Part shown: piece by piece, positions 49,201-58,540 of the stretch
How positions within the stretch are numbered: the stretch's first letter is position 1
How the letters are laid out: the number at the start of each line of letters is the position of its first letter
NCBI GenBank assembly: GCA_021234155.1
Contig: JAJEKV010000025.1
Location: 1,755,995 to 1,819,994, forward strand
Direction: 5' to 3'
Length of the DNA stretch: 64,000 nt
From: Isoetes taiwanensis
Taxonomy: Eukaryota; Streptophyta; Lycopodiopsida; Isoetales; Isoetaceae
Translations under genes and position numbers: made by a program
The notes under the pieces: model-generated
Database searches by the model: none
Told to the model about the DNA's origin: nothing
What the model saw: the letters and a program-made list of their open reading frames with translations, nothing else

Positions 49201-49510
49201 TATATGCAGATAATAAGCCACTGCCCAGGTTCCAGAAGCCATTCCACCCCATGTATGTGGCTTCCCTGTAATTCTTTTGTAAATTTGCATGAACTCTTTG
49301 TATTGTTCATTGCTCAGATTCTTCAACCTGTACAAGAAAACATATGCCTTAATTTTTCAGTTTGAACAAAACATTTGGGGGAAAATACCTGTAGCCAGAT
49401 TTATTTGGAACTCTGTCACGCCAAAGCTTCGTTAGATCTTCATGGGGCACAATCTCTTGTTTGAGGGGAGATTTCATCATGTAACCAGTGGCGTTCAATT
49501 CTGACTCCAT
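46260..49510 (-). pseudogene. Transposon gene B: coiled coil, RING-like finger and FCP1/NIF-type HAD domain
   Basis: Exon 1 (49,510-49,389, MESELNATGYMMKSPLKQEI) joins exon 2 (49,327-48,945), which ends in a basic-acidic linker. After a satellite-filled intron, an exon near 48,158-47,601 encodes a coiled coil (NDIKRKIELMEHKASEIRAD). It is followed by a Cys/His finger with CPFCGRC, then ECSHQYHIPC, completed in the next exon by CCSPSC. The block at 47,110-46,260 is an FCP1/NIF-like HAD domain: LLVLDFNGVL (46,850), FEIALWSSMAKSNVDLLMRK, FIWNQDDC, KPIFLKDLSKVY and, in another frame, NTLLIDDSRYKDL. The first motif is DxN rather than DxD, as in several plant homologues, so phosphatase activity is doubtful. 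Stops or shifts occur in the coiled coil, before VSRPGLQEF, and near 46,530. Exon links are inferred from splice sites. Confidence 0.65.
48225..48720 (-). repeat. CACCAC-rich satellite in the gene B intron
   Basis: On the plus strand 48,311-48,720 is GTGGTG/TGTGGTGG, i.e. CACCAC on the sense strand of gene B; a short CACACCAC arm (48,225-48,310) adjoins it in the opposite sense. It mirrors the array at 42,772-43,545 in the convergent gene. The long open frames here are artefacts. Confidence 0.9.
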
Positions 49511-49716
49511 TAGGGTTCAATCGGCAAGAAGCGGCAAAAAAACAGAAGAAGAGGTGATTATTTCTTAATTCAAAAAGGTGGACAATGACGTGGCATAAAA
49601 TTCAAAATAACCGACGCTCATTAATTCGCACTCCCGACAATCCGCTTCGGTATGCACCACCCGATTCTACCACAAAGGTGGTGCCAAAATGTGGCGTCAA
49701 AATGCGCGTTTTTGAT

Positions 49717-49738
49717 ACACCACAGCGTGCTTTTACCC
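49717..49738 (-). repeat. Right terminal inverted repeat of the 9-kb transposon
   Basis: Exact reverse complement of the 22 bases at the left end, followed by TTAG at 49,739-49,742. Confidence 0.9.
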
Positions 49739-50478
49739 TTAGAGATGCATAATGAGGGAGACCCAGTCTCTGAAGGTGATGTTTTAGTCAGAAGCCAACT
49801 CTCCTGAGATCCAAAAACTGTCCAGTGAAATGGCAAACAACTGCATGAGACCCAAGGTTTTGAACACACTGCAAATAACCATTATGATCAATTTCGACAA
49901 CTGGTAGGCCAGCTTGTGTAAAAGCGTCTGAACACTGCTGTGCCTCATAGAATACACCCTCAGGAGGCAACTGAACATCTATACGATCATCTTGTGCCTG
50001 TAACTCATTTAGATACGAGCTCAATTCTTTCTTGTTATTCTGTAACATAATATTTAATGCAGCAGAAACACGAGCAGATTGCACACTGGATGTCAAATCA
50101 CGTTTGATCCAATCGCTAAATCGTGTAGAAGGCGCTCTAGCCACAGCATTAGAAGAACCCCCACGGAGCAGAAGGAGCAGATACACACCCAGCAGAAGTA
50201 GACAGAAAGGAAGCAGAAGCAATAGTAGAAGTATTTACAGTGGTCCCTGCTTGAGAAGTAGACAAAGGTGCAGATTTAGACAGCGGGGAAAAGTGTTGCA
50301 AGCTTGTACTCATATTAACAAGAGAAAGGTCAAAAGCAAGAGGATTGAGGCGAGAATTGTCAGGTACATTAGGAAGCGGCAAATTCATATCATGCGCAAA
50401 AGAAGAAGCAGAAGTATCACCTACCACTTTCTTGGCTGACGAGCGTGCACCAGAAGCTGGCAAACTAGGGTCTGCCAT
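49739..50478 (-). pseudogene. Gag-like ORF1 of retroposon M, N-terminal part
   Basis: It starts MADPSLPASGARSSAKKVVG at 50,478. A one-base frameshift near 50,155 leads into SNAVARAPSTRFSDWIKRDL and a helical NNKKELSSYLNELQAQDD segment shared with retroposon N. In LDLRRVGF-stop-LKHHLQ the stop is TGA where retroposon N has Trp. The frame then runs to RLGLPHYAS at the transposon boundary, where it joins LKVLDKDN of the C-terminal part. Confidence 0.75.
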
Positions 50479-50690
50479 GGTAGCCGAAATCTGTAAACTC
50501 CAAATCCGGCCCAGATAGACACGATAAAACTGTTATGAATTATACACCAATGGAAAGCTCACATCTCTAGCTTTCCAACGCACTAAAGAACACCCGAATC
50601 TGACACTCGAGCCATAAGTTATGAAGAAAACTGCGTCGAGACCCTACATGGAGGCCATCACAACGCCCACCATACCGTGTATTGCATGTG

Positions 50691-51079
50691 TCACAAAATC
50701 TGGTAATTTTTATATCTCATATCTTCCAATTTGCTTCTTGCTTGATGTAAGAGCATTCTAGGGTCGTTCTATGCATGGGTCAAGTAACCAATGAGTACAC
50801 AGCTCTAGTTTAGGGCATAAATCTTACTTGATAGTAAAATTTAGTGATTCTAAATAGAGGTTTTAAGGACATATACGTTAAGATTATGACGACTTTTGGG
50901 TGCATCATATCCACATTAACGTTGATTCTTTTCTTTGTTAGTGTCTTTGAGTTTTTGTAAAGTACTCAGTCAGCTTCATCCTATTTGACAACGGAATTTC
51001 TTGATTCATGTATAACTTTGGGGGACCTAACGACATAAATGATCTTTTTATTGTCATTTTTTACAGTCGTTTACTTTTT
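50691..51079. other. Spacer
   Basis: No feature is recognised. It may hold intron sequence of the SET-like gene that follows. Confidence 0.35.
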
Positions 51080-51380
51080 GTTAACCAGATGATAACACCT
51101 GACAGACTGTCAATAGCAATCATAAGATTGGCGGAAAAGCATGCAGGAGAAGTATGTCCTTGCTATTTATGCTTGAATAAGGAATTGTTTGCAGCTTTCT
51201 TCTAGTCTTCTTAATGCTAAGAAATGTAGATGAGTATCCTATTTAAGTGGTTCATAAACCATTATTGCTTTTCATACCTATTATTGGTAACATATCATTT
51301 TTGTAGACATCAGCTTGGGCTCCATATATTGCCGCTCTCCCAGAGCGTGATAGTATTCCTAGCACTGAATGTCCCCTTTC
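51080..51380 (+). pseudogene. SET-domain lysine methyltransferase-like exons (fragment)
   Basis: An acceptor AG at about 51,087 opens MITPDRLSIAIIRLAEKHAG E, ending at a GTATGT donor (about 51,154). A second acceptor near 51,307 continues in phase as TSAWAPYIAALPERDSIPST. The joined pattern (RLxxAxxxxxEKxxGExSxWxPYIxxLP) fits the N-terminal SET region of Rubisco-LSMT/SETD3-type methyltransferases. No SET catalytic core was found downstream before 51,600. It is either a gene fragment or two exons of a gene with further exons outside recognition; the assignment is tentative. Confidence 0.42.
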
Positions 51381-53784
51381 CATTCTTTATTTATATTTCC
51401 CGTATTTATTGCTTGTACAATTTGACACCGTCAGCATCTCCTTTTACAGGATGTATTAGACTTGATATGGCCACTGGCTTGCAAACCTGATTGTTTTCCT
51501 GGAAAAGGAAGTGGTTAGCTTTGTGTGACATAAAGGACCTGATGAAACAAGATAGTGGAAATTAATTTTCGTTCTAAATAGAGAAATTTCAGTGATGATA
51601 TGATTTAAAACAAAAAGCAATAATCCCCTCTAAACAATAACAGTAGGGGGTGAGCAGGAAGATAATATTGGCTGTGTTAAAACTGTGCCATTCTCTTCCT
51701 AGGTGAGTTTATGATGTAAAGAGAAGCAATTTTCTGGAGCAAGGCAGCCAATAACACCTAATCACAATGTGAAAATGTCATCCTACGAAGGTTGGAGCCC
51801 GTTTGAAATATTGATATGACGGCTACAATAGGCTCCAATCACAAACAAGTTCAGTCATTTTACCATCTTTTGCATATAGTTTGCAATGCTGCCTTTTGCA
51901 GGTCTTCTGGCTTGTTCCGCCATGGCTAAGCTCTGGAAGTAACCAAGCCTCTCTAGATCATCTCCTCTTTACTAATCTAAAAGACCCCAAATTCTGCCAT
52001 ATATACACTTGGAAAGGCAGATAAAATCAATTTATATCCAATTCAATACAATCCGCTGGTGAACAGTTTGCCCTGGTCAGGTATACTACCCAGCTCATCT
52101 TGACATTCTTCGACATGCAAGCAGTTGTCCAGCAAGCAGTTGTCCAACAAAAACTCCTGGCTGCCTTCGCGTTTGTAGATTTCATAAAAATAAGCCCTCA
52201 AAAATATAAACCAAAAAAGTTCTTACAAAGTTTGTTATGTTTCAAAATAACAACAACCCTTAAAAAGTTTCTAAAAGTTCTAAAAAAGTTTGTTACGTTT
52301 ATGGGTCTCAAAGTTTGTAAAAAATGACCAATAAAAAAATTAATATCCCTTAAAATAATTTAAGCTTCTCCATTTCCCATTTTATTTTTAGCTATATCTA
52401 TTCCTCAATACTTATATGAACTCTCAATGGTTCGGCACGCATAAGAAACGCCTATTTTTGAATAAACCTTCTTTCCCACAACAAAAAAAACTTGTAAAAA
52501 CCATTTGTCAACATATTTTGTTTTGGGTGTGTTATGGAAGATGTTTCCTTGTTTGGAGGGGGAAAAAAAAAAAAGCAAAAAAGAACTGGTAACATCCAAA
52601 TAACACCCCCAAAATAAAATATTATATATATTTTGTTTTTCATTAATATACAATAGGAAAGTGGGAGAAAGGAGTCTCTGAATTAGAGCTTTTTTCCTAA
52701 GCTCTGCCAGATTGTGGACCAGAAAGACATCAAAGGAAAAGATTTTTGGGAAGGGGGTTTAATTCTGATGACAATGACAGAGGTGTTGAAGCATTCTCTG
52801 AGATCCACAAGGGGAAAATCCTTGACGGTCCAAATATGGACCCATCAGAGCTTCTTTGACAGTCCAAATGTGGACCCATCGGAGCTTTGCAGATTTGCCT
52901 GTTGCAAAAAGTTTGTTTCCGGTGACGAAAATCCGCATCAAATGTTAGCAGGTCGGAGGGCCATGAAATGACCATTCTAAATCTTAGGCCAAAAGAATCC
53001 GAACTTTTTCTACATCCCCTTCTGCACTTCCTCAATCCCGCATTTGTCAGCTTGATCCATTGAAAAATTACTGATTTTGGGCTTGACTTCTAAAAATCAA
53101 GGATAAATCGGCCAGAAACACGCAAAAATTGTTCTGTTATACCAGAGAATCAAAATCTAAAAGCGTTCAAAGGAATCAGAGCCCAAATCGGACTCCAAAA
53201 ATTGTGGCAAGTGCAGCTCTAAACGATCTGCATATTCCAAATCCAACTGCATATTTGTGGCTATAGATTATTGTCGCATTGAGGAGGCTTCCCACTAGGG
53301 TTCAAAAACCCATTGGCTACCATTGGGTGGGAGACGTGGGCGGGTACAAGTCCCCAACCATACCTTCAAAAAAAAAAAAAAATCCTTGTTTTTTATTAAA
53401 ACTTTTTATTCCCCAACCAGAATTCTATAACAAGCATTTGCCAACGTAATAATTCAAAATGCTTTTAATATGTTAAGAATTGAACTGAAAAGATAATGTC
53501 CATATATATAAGTTGTTATGATCATGAGGCCCATAGGGAAGGGACACCTTAAATACGTATTGCTTTCACCAACCAGACCTTTGCATGCGAAGATGAAATA
53601 GCCTTCATTTTGTCATTGCTTCTTATTTTGAGCACTTGATTCATAAGTGGGCTTAGTCCAAATAATTTAGAACCATATACACCATGTAGTATCCCTTCTA
53701 TGTTGTTACAAAACAACCCATTTGGAATATATACCAATATGTGGTTGTAAAACAACATTATAGTTCCTGCTTCACCCTGAAGTG
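51381..53784. other. AT-rich spacer
   Basis: No gene is recognised. A 33-bp tandem duplication lies at 52,822-52,888, each unit with a GGTCCAAATATGGACC-like palindrome. An A-run at about 53,370 preceded by GGTTCAAAAACCC-like sequence might be an old retroposon end. Confidence 0.4.
52822..52888. repeat. Tandem duplication with palindromic core
   Basis: TTGACGGTCCAAATATGGAC and TTGACAGTCCAAATGTGGAC, each followed by CCATC(A/G)GAGCTT, lie head to tail. Confidence 0.8.
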
Positions 53785-54492
53785 TTGCCTCCATCGCCAA
53801 AATGGCCTTTAGTTATCCTTGAGCCGCATCGGAAAGCAGTCTGGCGATGGGTATGGGATAAATTGCTCCATCCTAAGCTATCTATCTTATGGTGGCAGAT
53901 CATTCATAGATGCGTGCGGGTAAACGTTGATGTTCATAGATTTCGTCCAGAAGTTTCTATGATCTGCCCTCTTTGCATACAGAGGAATGAGACAATTGAG
54001 CACTGCTTTTTCTTGTGTCACCATGTTCGACTTGCTTGGCAGTGGCTATTGAGCCTTTTCCATTGTGATTTGAATAGTCAGCAGGTCCTATTGTCAGTCT
54101 ATCCTAGTTCTTGGGACAAGTTAGCAAAGAGGGCTTTCCACTTAGCATTCGCTTGGATCATCTGATCCATCTGGAAGAGATGAAATTTCCTCATCTTCAA
54201 GGGACAGGGTCTTTTCAGATATACAAGTGCTCAGCGATGCTCGTAATTCCATTCTAAAGGCGTACAAGTGTTCTTCCTTAAAGGATGATGTTAAGAGTAT
54301 CATTTGGAAGCGATATCTTCAGATTCAGATTTACTCATAGCCAGTTGTGCTCTTGGTGATATGTATTCTCTGCTTTTCTGTGTTATGTATGTGGTGGGTA
54401 GTGTTGTTGTAGTGGACATCTTCTCCACTGGGTTTTGAGTCCCCCATGTACTCTTTGTATTCCTTTTGAGTAATAAAGGTCCACGTTCATTC

Positions 54493-54519
<27 letters not shown>
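53785..54519 (+). mobile_element. 5'-truncated L1-type LINE with poly(A)
   Basis: The plus frame 53,785-54,165 ends an ORF2 with the zf-RVT zinc-binding region of plant L1-like LINEs: LHPKLSILWWQIIHRCVRVN, ICPLCIQRNETIEHCFFLC, HHVRLAWQWL. A 3' UTR containing AATAAAGG leads to a 27-base poly(A) at 54,493-54,519. The poly(A) tail and zf-RVT separate it from the (TTCC)n LINE. The upstream part is missing, and no target duplication was recognised. Confidence 0.85.
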
Positions 54520-54523
<4 letters not shown>

Positions 54524-55296
54524 GGTTGAGTCATCATTTCATCCAATGGTGTATTATGGTGATGCCATGTGGCATCGCCAATACCTTGGAATGCTAATTG
54601 GAGAACACGGTTACCTTTGACATGGTTAACAAAACATTGTGTTGTTTTTTTGTTTTTATAGCAGTTGTAGAAAAGCATTCGCCATAGCCATAGATGATAT
54701 TCGCAATAGCCATAGAGAACAAACAAAGGTCCAAAATTTAAATGATGTGACAAGTGCCTAAGTCAAGAAAAGCCAAGAAAAAATCTATTCACCATAGCCA
54801 TAGACTGACAAATAGCGATTCAAAAGAATGAATATCCAACTGCCTGATTAAGAAATGGCATAGCCGTGAGCCGAAAATGACTCCGCAACCATGGTATTGT
54901 AAGGGTCAGGTGCATGATTCATCGATTTGCAGCTCACAGCTAATGCTGGCCAGTGTCAAACCAGGAGTCACATCCAAGTTGTCTTACTCTTGTACAACCA
55001 TATGGCATATGTATACTACCCCCTTCCATGTTCTAGAACAACCGTTTGGCATATATTTCTAAAAACAACCATTTGGCATCTGACTAAGAATATACTCAGC
55101 ATAATAATCTGAGCAGGTTTAGAGTTGCTAATTAATGCCCAGTAATTTTTTCTCCTATATAATAAGTCTTTCTAAATCCACGAACTGCTCACTTTCGGAG
55201 TACAGAACGGAGATCGTTCAACAGCTGGGCTGCTTTTGGATCCCCTGTGCAGCCGCCGGATCTGATGAATTGGAAGCAAAAAGGGAGTACCCAGCT

Positions 55297-55395
55297 GAAT
55301 GGTTGCCTTACTGTGTCTGACAAAAAATCAAAGGCTCCTTTCGAATGAAAATGAAAACCTTCGATTTTTTGCCAGACACAGGAAGTCAGCAATTC
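55297..55395. repeat. Imperfect 99-nt hairpin
   Basis: A central stem TGTGTCTGACAAAAAATC + AAAGG pairs with CCTTCGATTTTTTGCCAGAC + ACA at 21 of 23 positions across a 23-nt loop. A further outer 15 bp pairs with a few mismatches. The size and mismatch pattern resemble a plant MIRNA or small MITE foldback. Confidence 0.6.
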
Positions 55396-55832
55396 ATCTG
55401 TTAAGGTGAAGGCCAAGGATGTGTTAGAATAAAATGGGTTTGCGTCCTTGGGTTACTGATTCTGGTTGTTCAACGGCCGCAAAATCGCAAAATCAATGCT
55501 GGTAAATCTCAGACCCTCGGTTTCAAGGGTGAGGATTTGGTTTTATGAATTCCGGTTCTAGCACAGGAATTGTTTTTGGTATTGAGTTTCCAATGGATGA
55601 ATGGATGTTTATTGTTTGGTATCAAAGAATATGCTACATATGAGGCGATTTGGGGTTTTTGAAACCTCTAGCTCGAGAGCTTTGATGTCACCTTCAGATG
55701 GTAGCTAGAAAATCGTTATCAAGGGCCTTGGTGTTGAATAGATGTAATCAAACCATATATAATGATACATCCAATTTTGAATTTCTATTTTTTCCACATC
55801 TATTTTTTCTGGGTTCTGCCTCAGCTGGAGCG

Positions 55833-55912
55833 GACACGTGTGGAAGCAATCAGGTTTTCAATTTCTTCTGCTGACACGTGTGGAAGCAATCAGGTTTTCA
55901 ATTTCTTCTGCT
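55833..55912. repeat. Tandem 40-bp duplication containing a G-box
   Basis: Two identical 40-bp units start GACACGTGTGGAAGCAATCA. Each carries the palindromic ACACGTGT core that bZIP/bHLH factors bind. No gene start is recognised within 1 kb, so a regulatory role is unproven. Confidence 0.8.
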
Positions 55913-57837
55913 GTAAGCAAGCCCAATTTCTTCCGTTGTAAGCAAGCTCTGAATTAAGGCCCTATAAGAGAAGGCGTTTCCCAAATAGGGCAGCGCATGG
56001 TTTTTGGTATTTCGACCAAAAGAAGTTGGGCAGATCGCCAACCAGAATTTTGAGGTCCGTCTTCACTGCCATAGCTTTTAGCTTTTGTTAGAGTTTGCAT
56101 TCTGTGTTGTTAGTTGGAATGCTGGCTATAGAACCAGATGTCTGTCAAGCTATCATCGTGCGATTTAGGTTGAGCGGCAAGTTAGCCAGATCCAGAATAG
56201 GCTTTTTCCATCTTCCAAGTCTTAAAGTATGTGGCAGAAGCACATTCTTCCATTACCCTGTTCTGTATATCCATGGGCGCCGGAGTAACAGAAAGATCTA
56301 GCCCATTTATAGTCCCGAATGAAACCCTTTTCTGCTTCCGGGGAGAATCCTAAGGGCTAAGAACATCCATGCCGGATCAGTCCAAACCCAACTCAGATAT
56401 TCAATCGTTTTCCAAAAATCGAATCCAAGGCTCCCTGTGCAAAACTGCCTTTATCCATCCAGCTCCATCGCTGCTTCGCCAGTCTGCTTCGCCTTTCGTG
56501 AAACCCCTATGCATACAGAGGGATTTGTGTAAACTTCTGATACGGAGGGATTTGTGCTACGGCTCCATTGGATTCACCAAATTTGTTTGATCTCCTGAGG
56601 GGCCAAGCTGCAATTCAGTCTGATCACCTGATGCCGCCGATCACAAGTTCCAGGTGCCAATTTTCGGCCTGTGCAGCTCGATCCAGCACGATCCAACCTC
56701 CTTTTTCGGAAATGCTCTCCGCTCGTTCGCCGTTTCATCCTAATAACAGTTCTTCCTTCCAAACCAGATAAAAGACCTATTATAAACCTAGATTACTCTG
56801 CTTTCAATTATTTAATTTTGCATTTGTAGTTAATTTACCATTTGTAGTTAGGAAGTTGGTTAAGGGATATTTTCAGGACTTATGCTACCCTAAGTCTAGG
56901 GTTCAAGCCCAACTTTATCCATTTTGGACCCGTACCCATTTTGCCTCAAGCTTCTTAAATGCGTATGAGCATCCTCGTTTTGGCTCTATTTTCCCTCAAG
57001 CTTCTTGAATGCGTATGAGCTTTGCCCCTCATTTTGGCTCTTAATGCTCTATAAAATTGGCCTCAAAACAATGCGCTGGGGTAAATATGTCATGGCAAAA
57101 GTACGCAAAACAAGCAACTAAGGAAACATTCTTCTCTGCCTTATATTCTTGATAATCGGTCAATAAATTTACCCCTTGATAATAAACAAGCAACAATTAA
57201 GTAACTAGATGTATTTTCTATTTATATTGCTAGCATATGCACTACAATAGACCCATGACCATTCATTCTTCGTGATGCCTCCTTAATTCATTCTACAAAC
57301 AAAATAATTAAGAGATCTCTTTCCTAAAAGCCCTTGTGTGTTTACATTTGGCCCGCCCCCATTTGAGTTGAGTTAGCTTTGCTTTGCCTCCATTTGTTTA
57401 CATTTCGCTTGGTCTCCATCTTGGCAATGTGAATTAACTTAGCAAAAGACATGTTGGCATGTTAAATATTATGTTAAATAAGCCCAAGTTGATAACATAA
57501 AAATGTGCATGTGGTTCATATAAAAAAAATTCAAATTAAACAGACATGCATGCTAAAAATAAATAAAATAGAAAGCACACATTAGTTCTAGGTTGCACCC
57601 TATGGTCAAGTTCTCTCTAAGATATAATATATCTATTACTTTGGCAGTATGCGTTGTTATCGTAAGGATGACATGACCGTCATGTCCAATGTATTCTTCA
57701 TTTTCTGAGATCCACGGTCATCTAATGGTAGCAAAATAAAAGGAAAACTCGTCACCTTGCTAGTTATAAGCTCCAACTTTGGCGGCAACTATTTGCATTG
57801 AGATTCCATATGGTGTGAACAAATGAATGTCGGTTAA

Positions 57838-58538
57838 GAAATTACATTTAAAAAGCAAATTGTTTACACTCAGGTTTGGTAATGGGTGAAGCCTAGTGCA
57901 AGCAAATTGTTTACACTCTGGTTTGGTAATGGGTCAAGCCTAGTGCAATCACGAACAGTTTTACGCTGTTACCCTAACAGAAGATGTAAAGATTGGTTTT
58001 TTCAACATCATCTTTTTTTGCTACAGTTTGAATTGAGAAACTTCACCTTAAAATGCTCTCCATGGTAGTGGGTTTAGAACTCACTTTTACGCTGTTACCC
58101 TAACAGAAGATGTAAAGATTGGTTTTTTCAATAACATCTTTTTTTGCTACAGTTTGAATTGAGAAACTTCACCTTAAAATGCTCTCCATGGTAGTGGGTT
58201 TAGAACTGATACCAATTTGATAAAGAGAAATGTTCGCGGCGGCTAGAAATTACATTTAAAAAGCAAATTGTTTACACTCAGGTTTGGTAATGGGTGTAGC
58301 CTAGTGCAAGCAAATTGTTTACACTCTGGTTTGGTAATGGGTCAAGCCTAGTGCAATCACGGACACTTTTACGCTGTTACCCTAACAGAAGATGTAAAGA
58401 TTGGTTTTTTCAACAACATCTTTTTTTGCTACAGTTTGAATTGAGAAACTTCACCTTAAAATGCTCTCCATAGTAGTGGGTTTAGAACTGATACCAATTT
58501 GATAAAGAGAAATGTTCGCGGCGGCCTTGGCCGCCGCG
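57838..58538. repeat. Nested tandem array ending in a perfect GC hairpin
   Basis: Block a (AAATTACATTTAAAAAGCAA..), block b (related to a; GTTTACACTCTGGTTTGGTA) and block c (TTTTACGCTGTTACCCTAAC .. GGGTTTAGAACT) are arranged a-b-c-c then a-b-c. Each half ends TGTTCGCGGCGGC. The final copy continues to a perfect 10-bp hairpin, CGCGGCGGCC TT GGCCGCCGCG (58,517-58,538). Units are about 405 and 285 bp and nearly identical, so the expansion is recent. Confidence 0.85.
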
Positions 58539-58540
58539 AT

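Larger units (their letters stand above)
40664..49738. mobile_element. 9.07-kb TIR DNA transposon carrying HTH/Cys protein, RING-like, HAD/FCP1 and Ulp1 domains
   Basis: The left end reads (G)GGGTAAAAGCACGCTGTGGTGT and the right end is its exact reverse complement over 22 bp. The flanks give a TTA (or TTAG) duplication: 40,661-40,663 and 49,739-49,741. Removing the element restores the gag frame of the host retroposon. Inside are a plus-strand gene (40,937-44,965) and a convergent minus-strand block (49,510-45,183), plus a minus-strand frame in the first gene's intron (42,091-42,621). I could not assign a superfamily: a 3-bp TTA duplication would suit PIF/Harbinger, but no Harbinger transposase motif is seen. 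Ulp1 carriage is known from some plant Mutator-like and CACTA elements, whose duplications are 9 and 3 bp. The copy is decayed. Confidence 0.87.
39575..50690 (-). mobile_element. ORF1-only retroposon M, split by a DNA transposon
   Basis: On the minus strand the element has its 5' part at about 50,690-49,739 and its 3' part at 40,663-39,575, ending in 13 A residues preceded by TTATTAATAAAGTTTGACGT. Together these are about 2 kb, matching retroposon N in 5' UTR wording (CATAACTTATGG..GGAAAGCTAGAG), gag-like ORF and 3' end. Everything between 40,664 and 49,738 is the later transposon. The 5' boundary is approximate because no target duplication was recognised. Confidence 0.82.
54520..57837. other. 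Spacer with hairpin and small duplications
   Basis: No convincing gene is recognised. Open frames of 60-75 codons at 56,369-56,771 have no recognised domains. It contains the hairpin at 55,297-55,395 and the G-box duplication at 55,833-55,912. A duplicated phrase GCTTCTTAAATGCGTATGAG / GCTTCTTGAATGCGTATGAG occurs near 56,950 and 57,000. Confidence 0.45.

Noticed and set aside
53281-53384. A poly(A) SINE with B-box-like GGTTCAAAAACCC
   Set aside because: No A box at a suitable distance and no target duplication were found.
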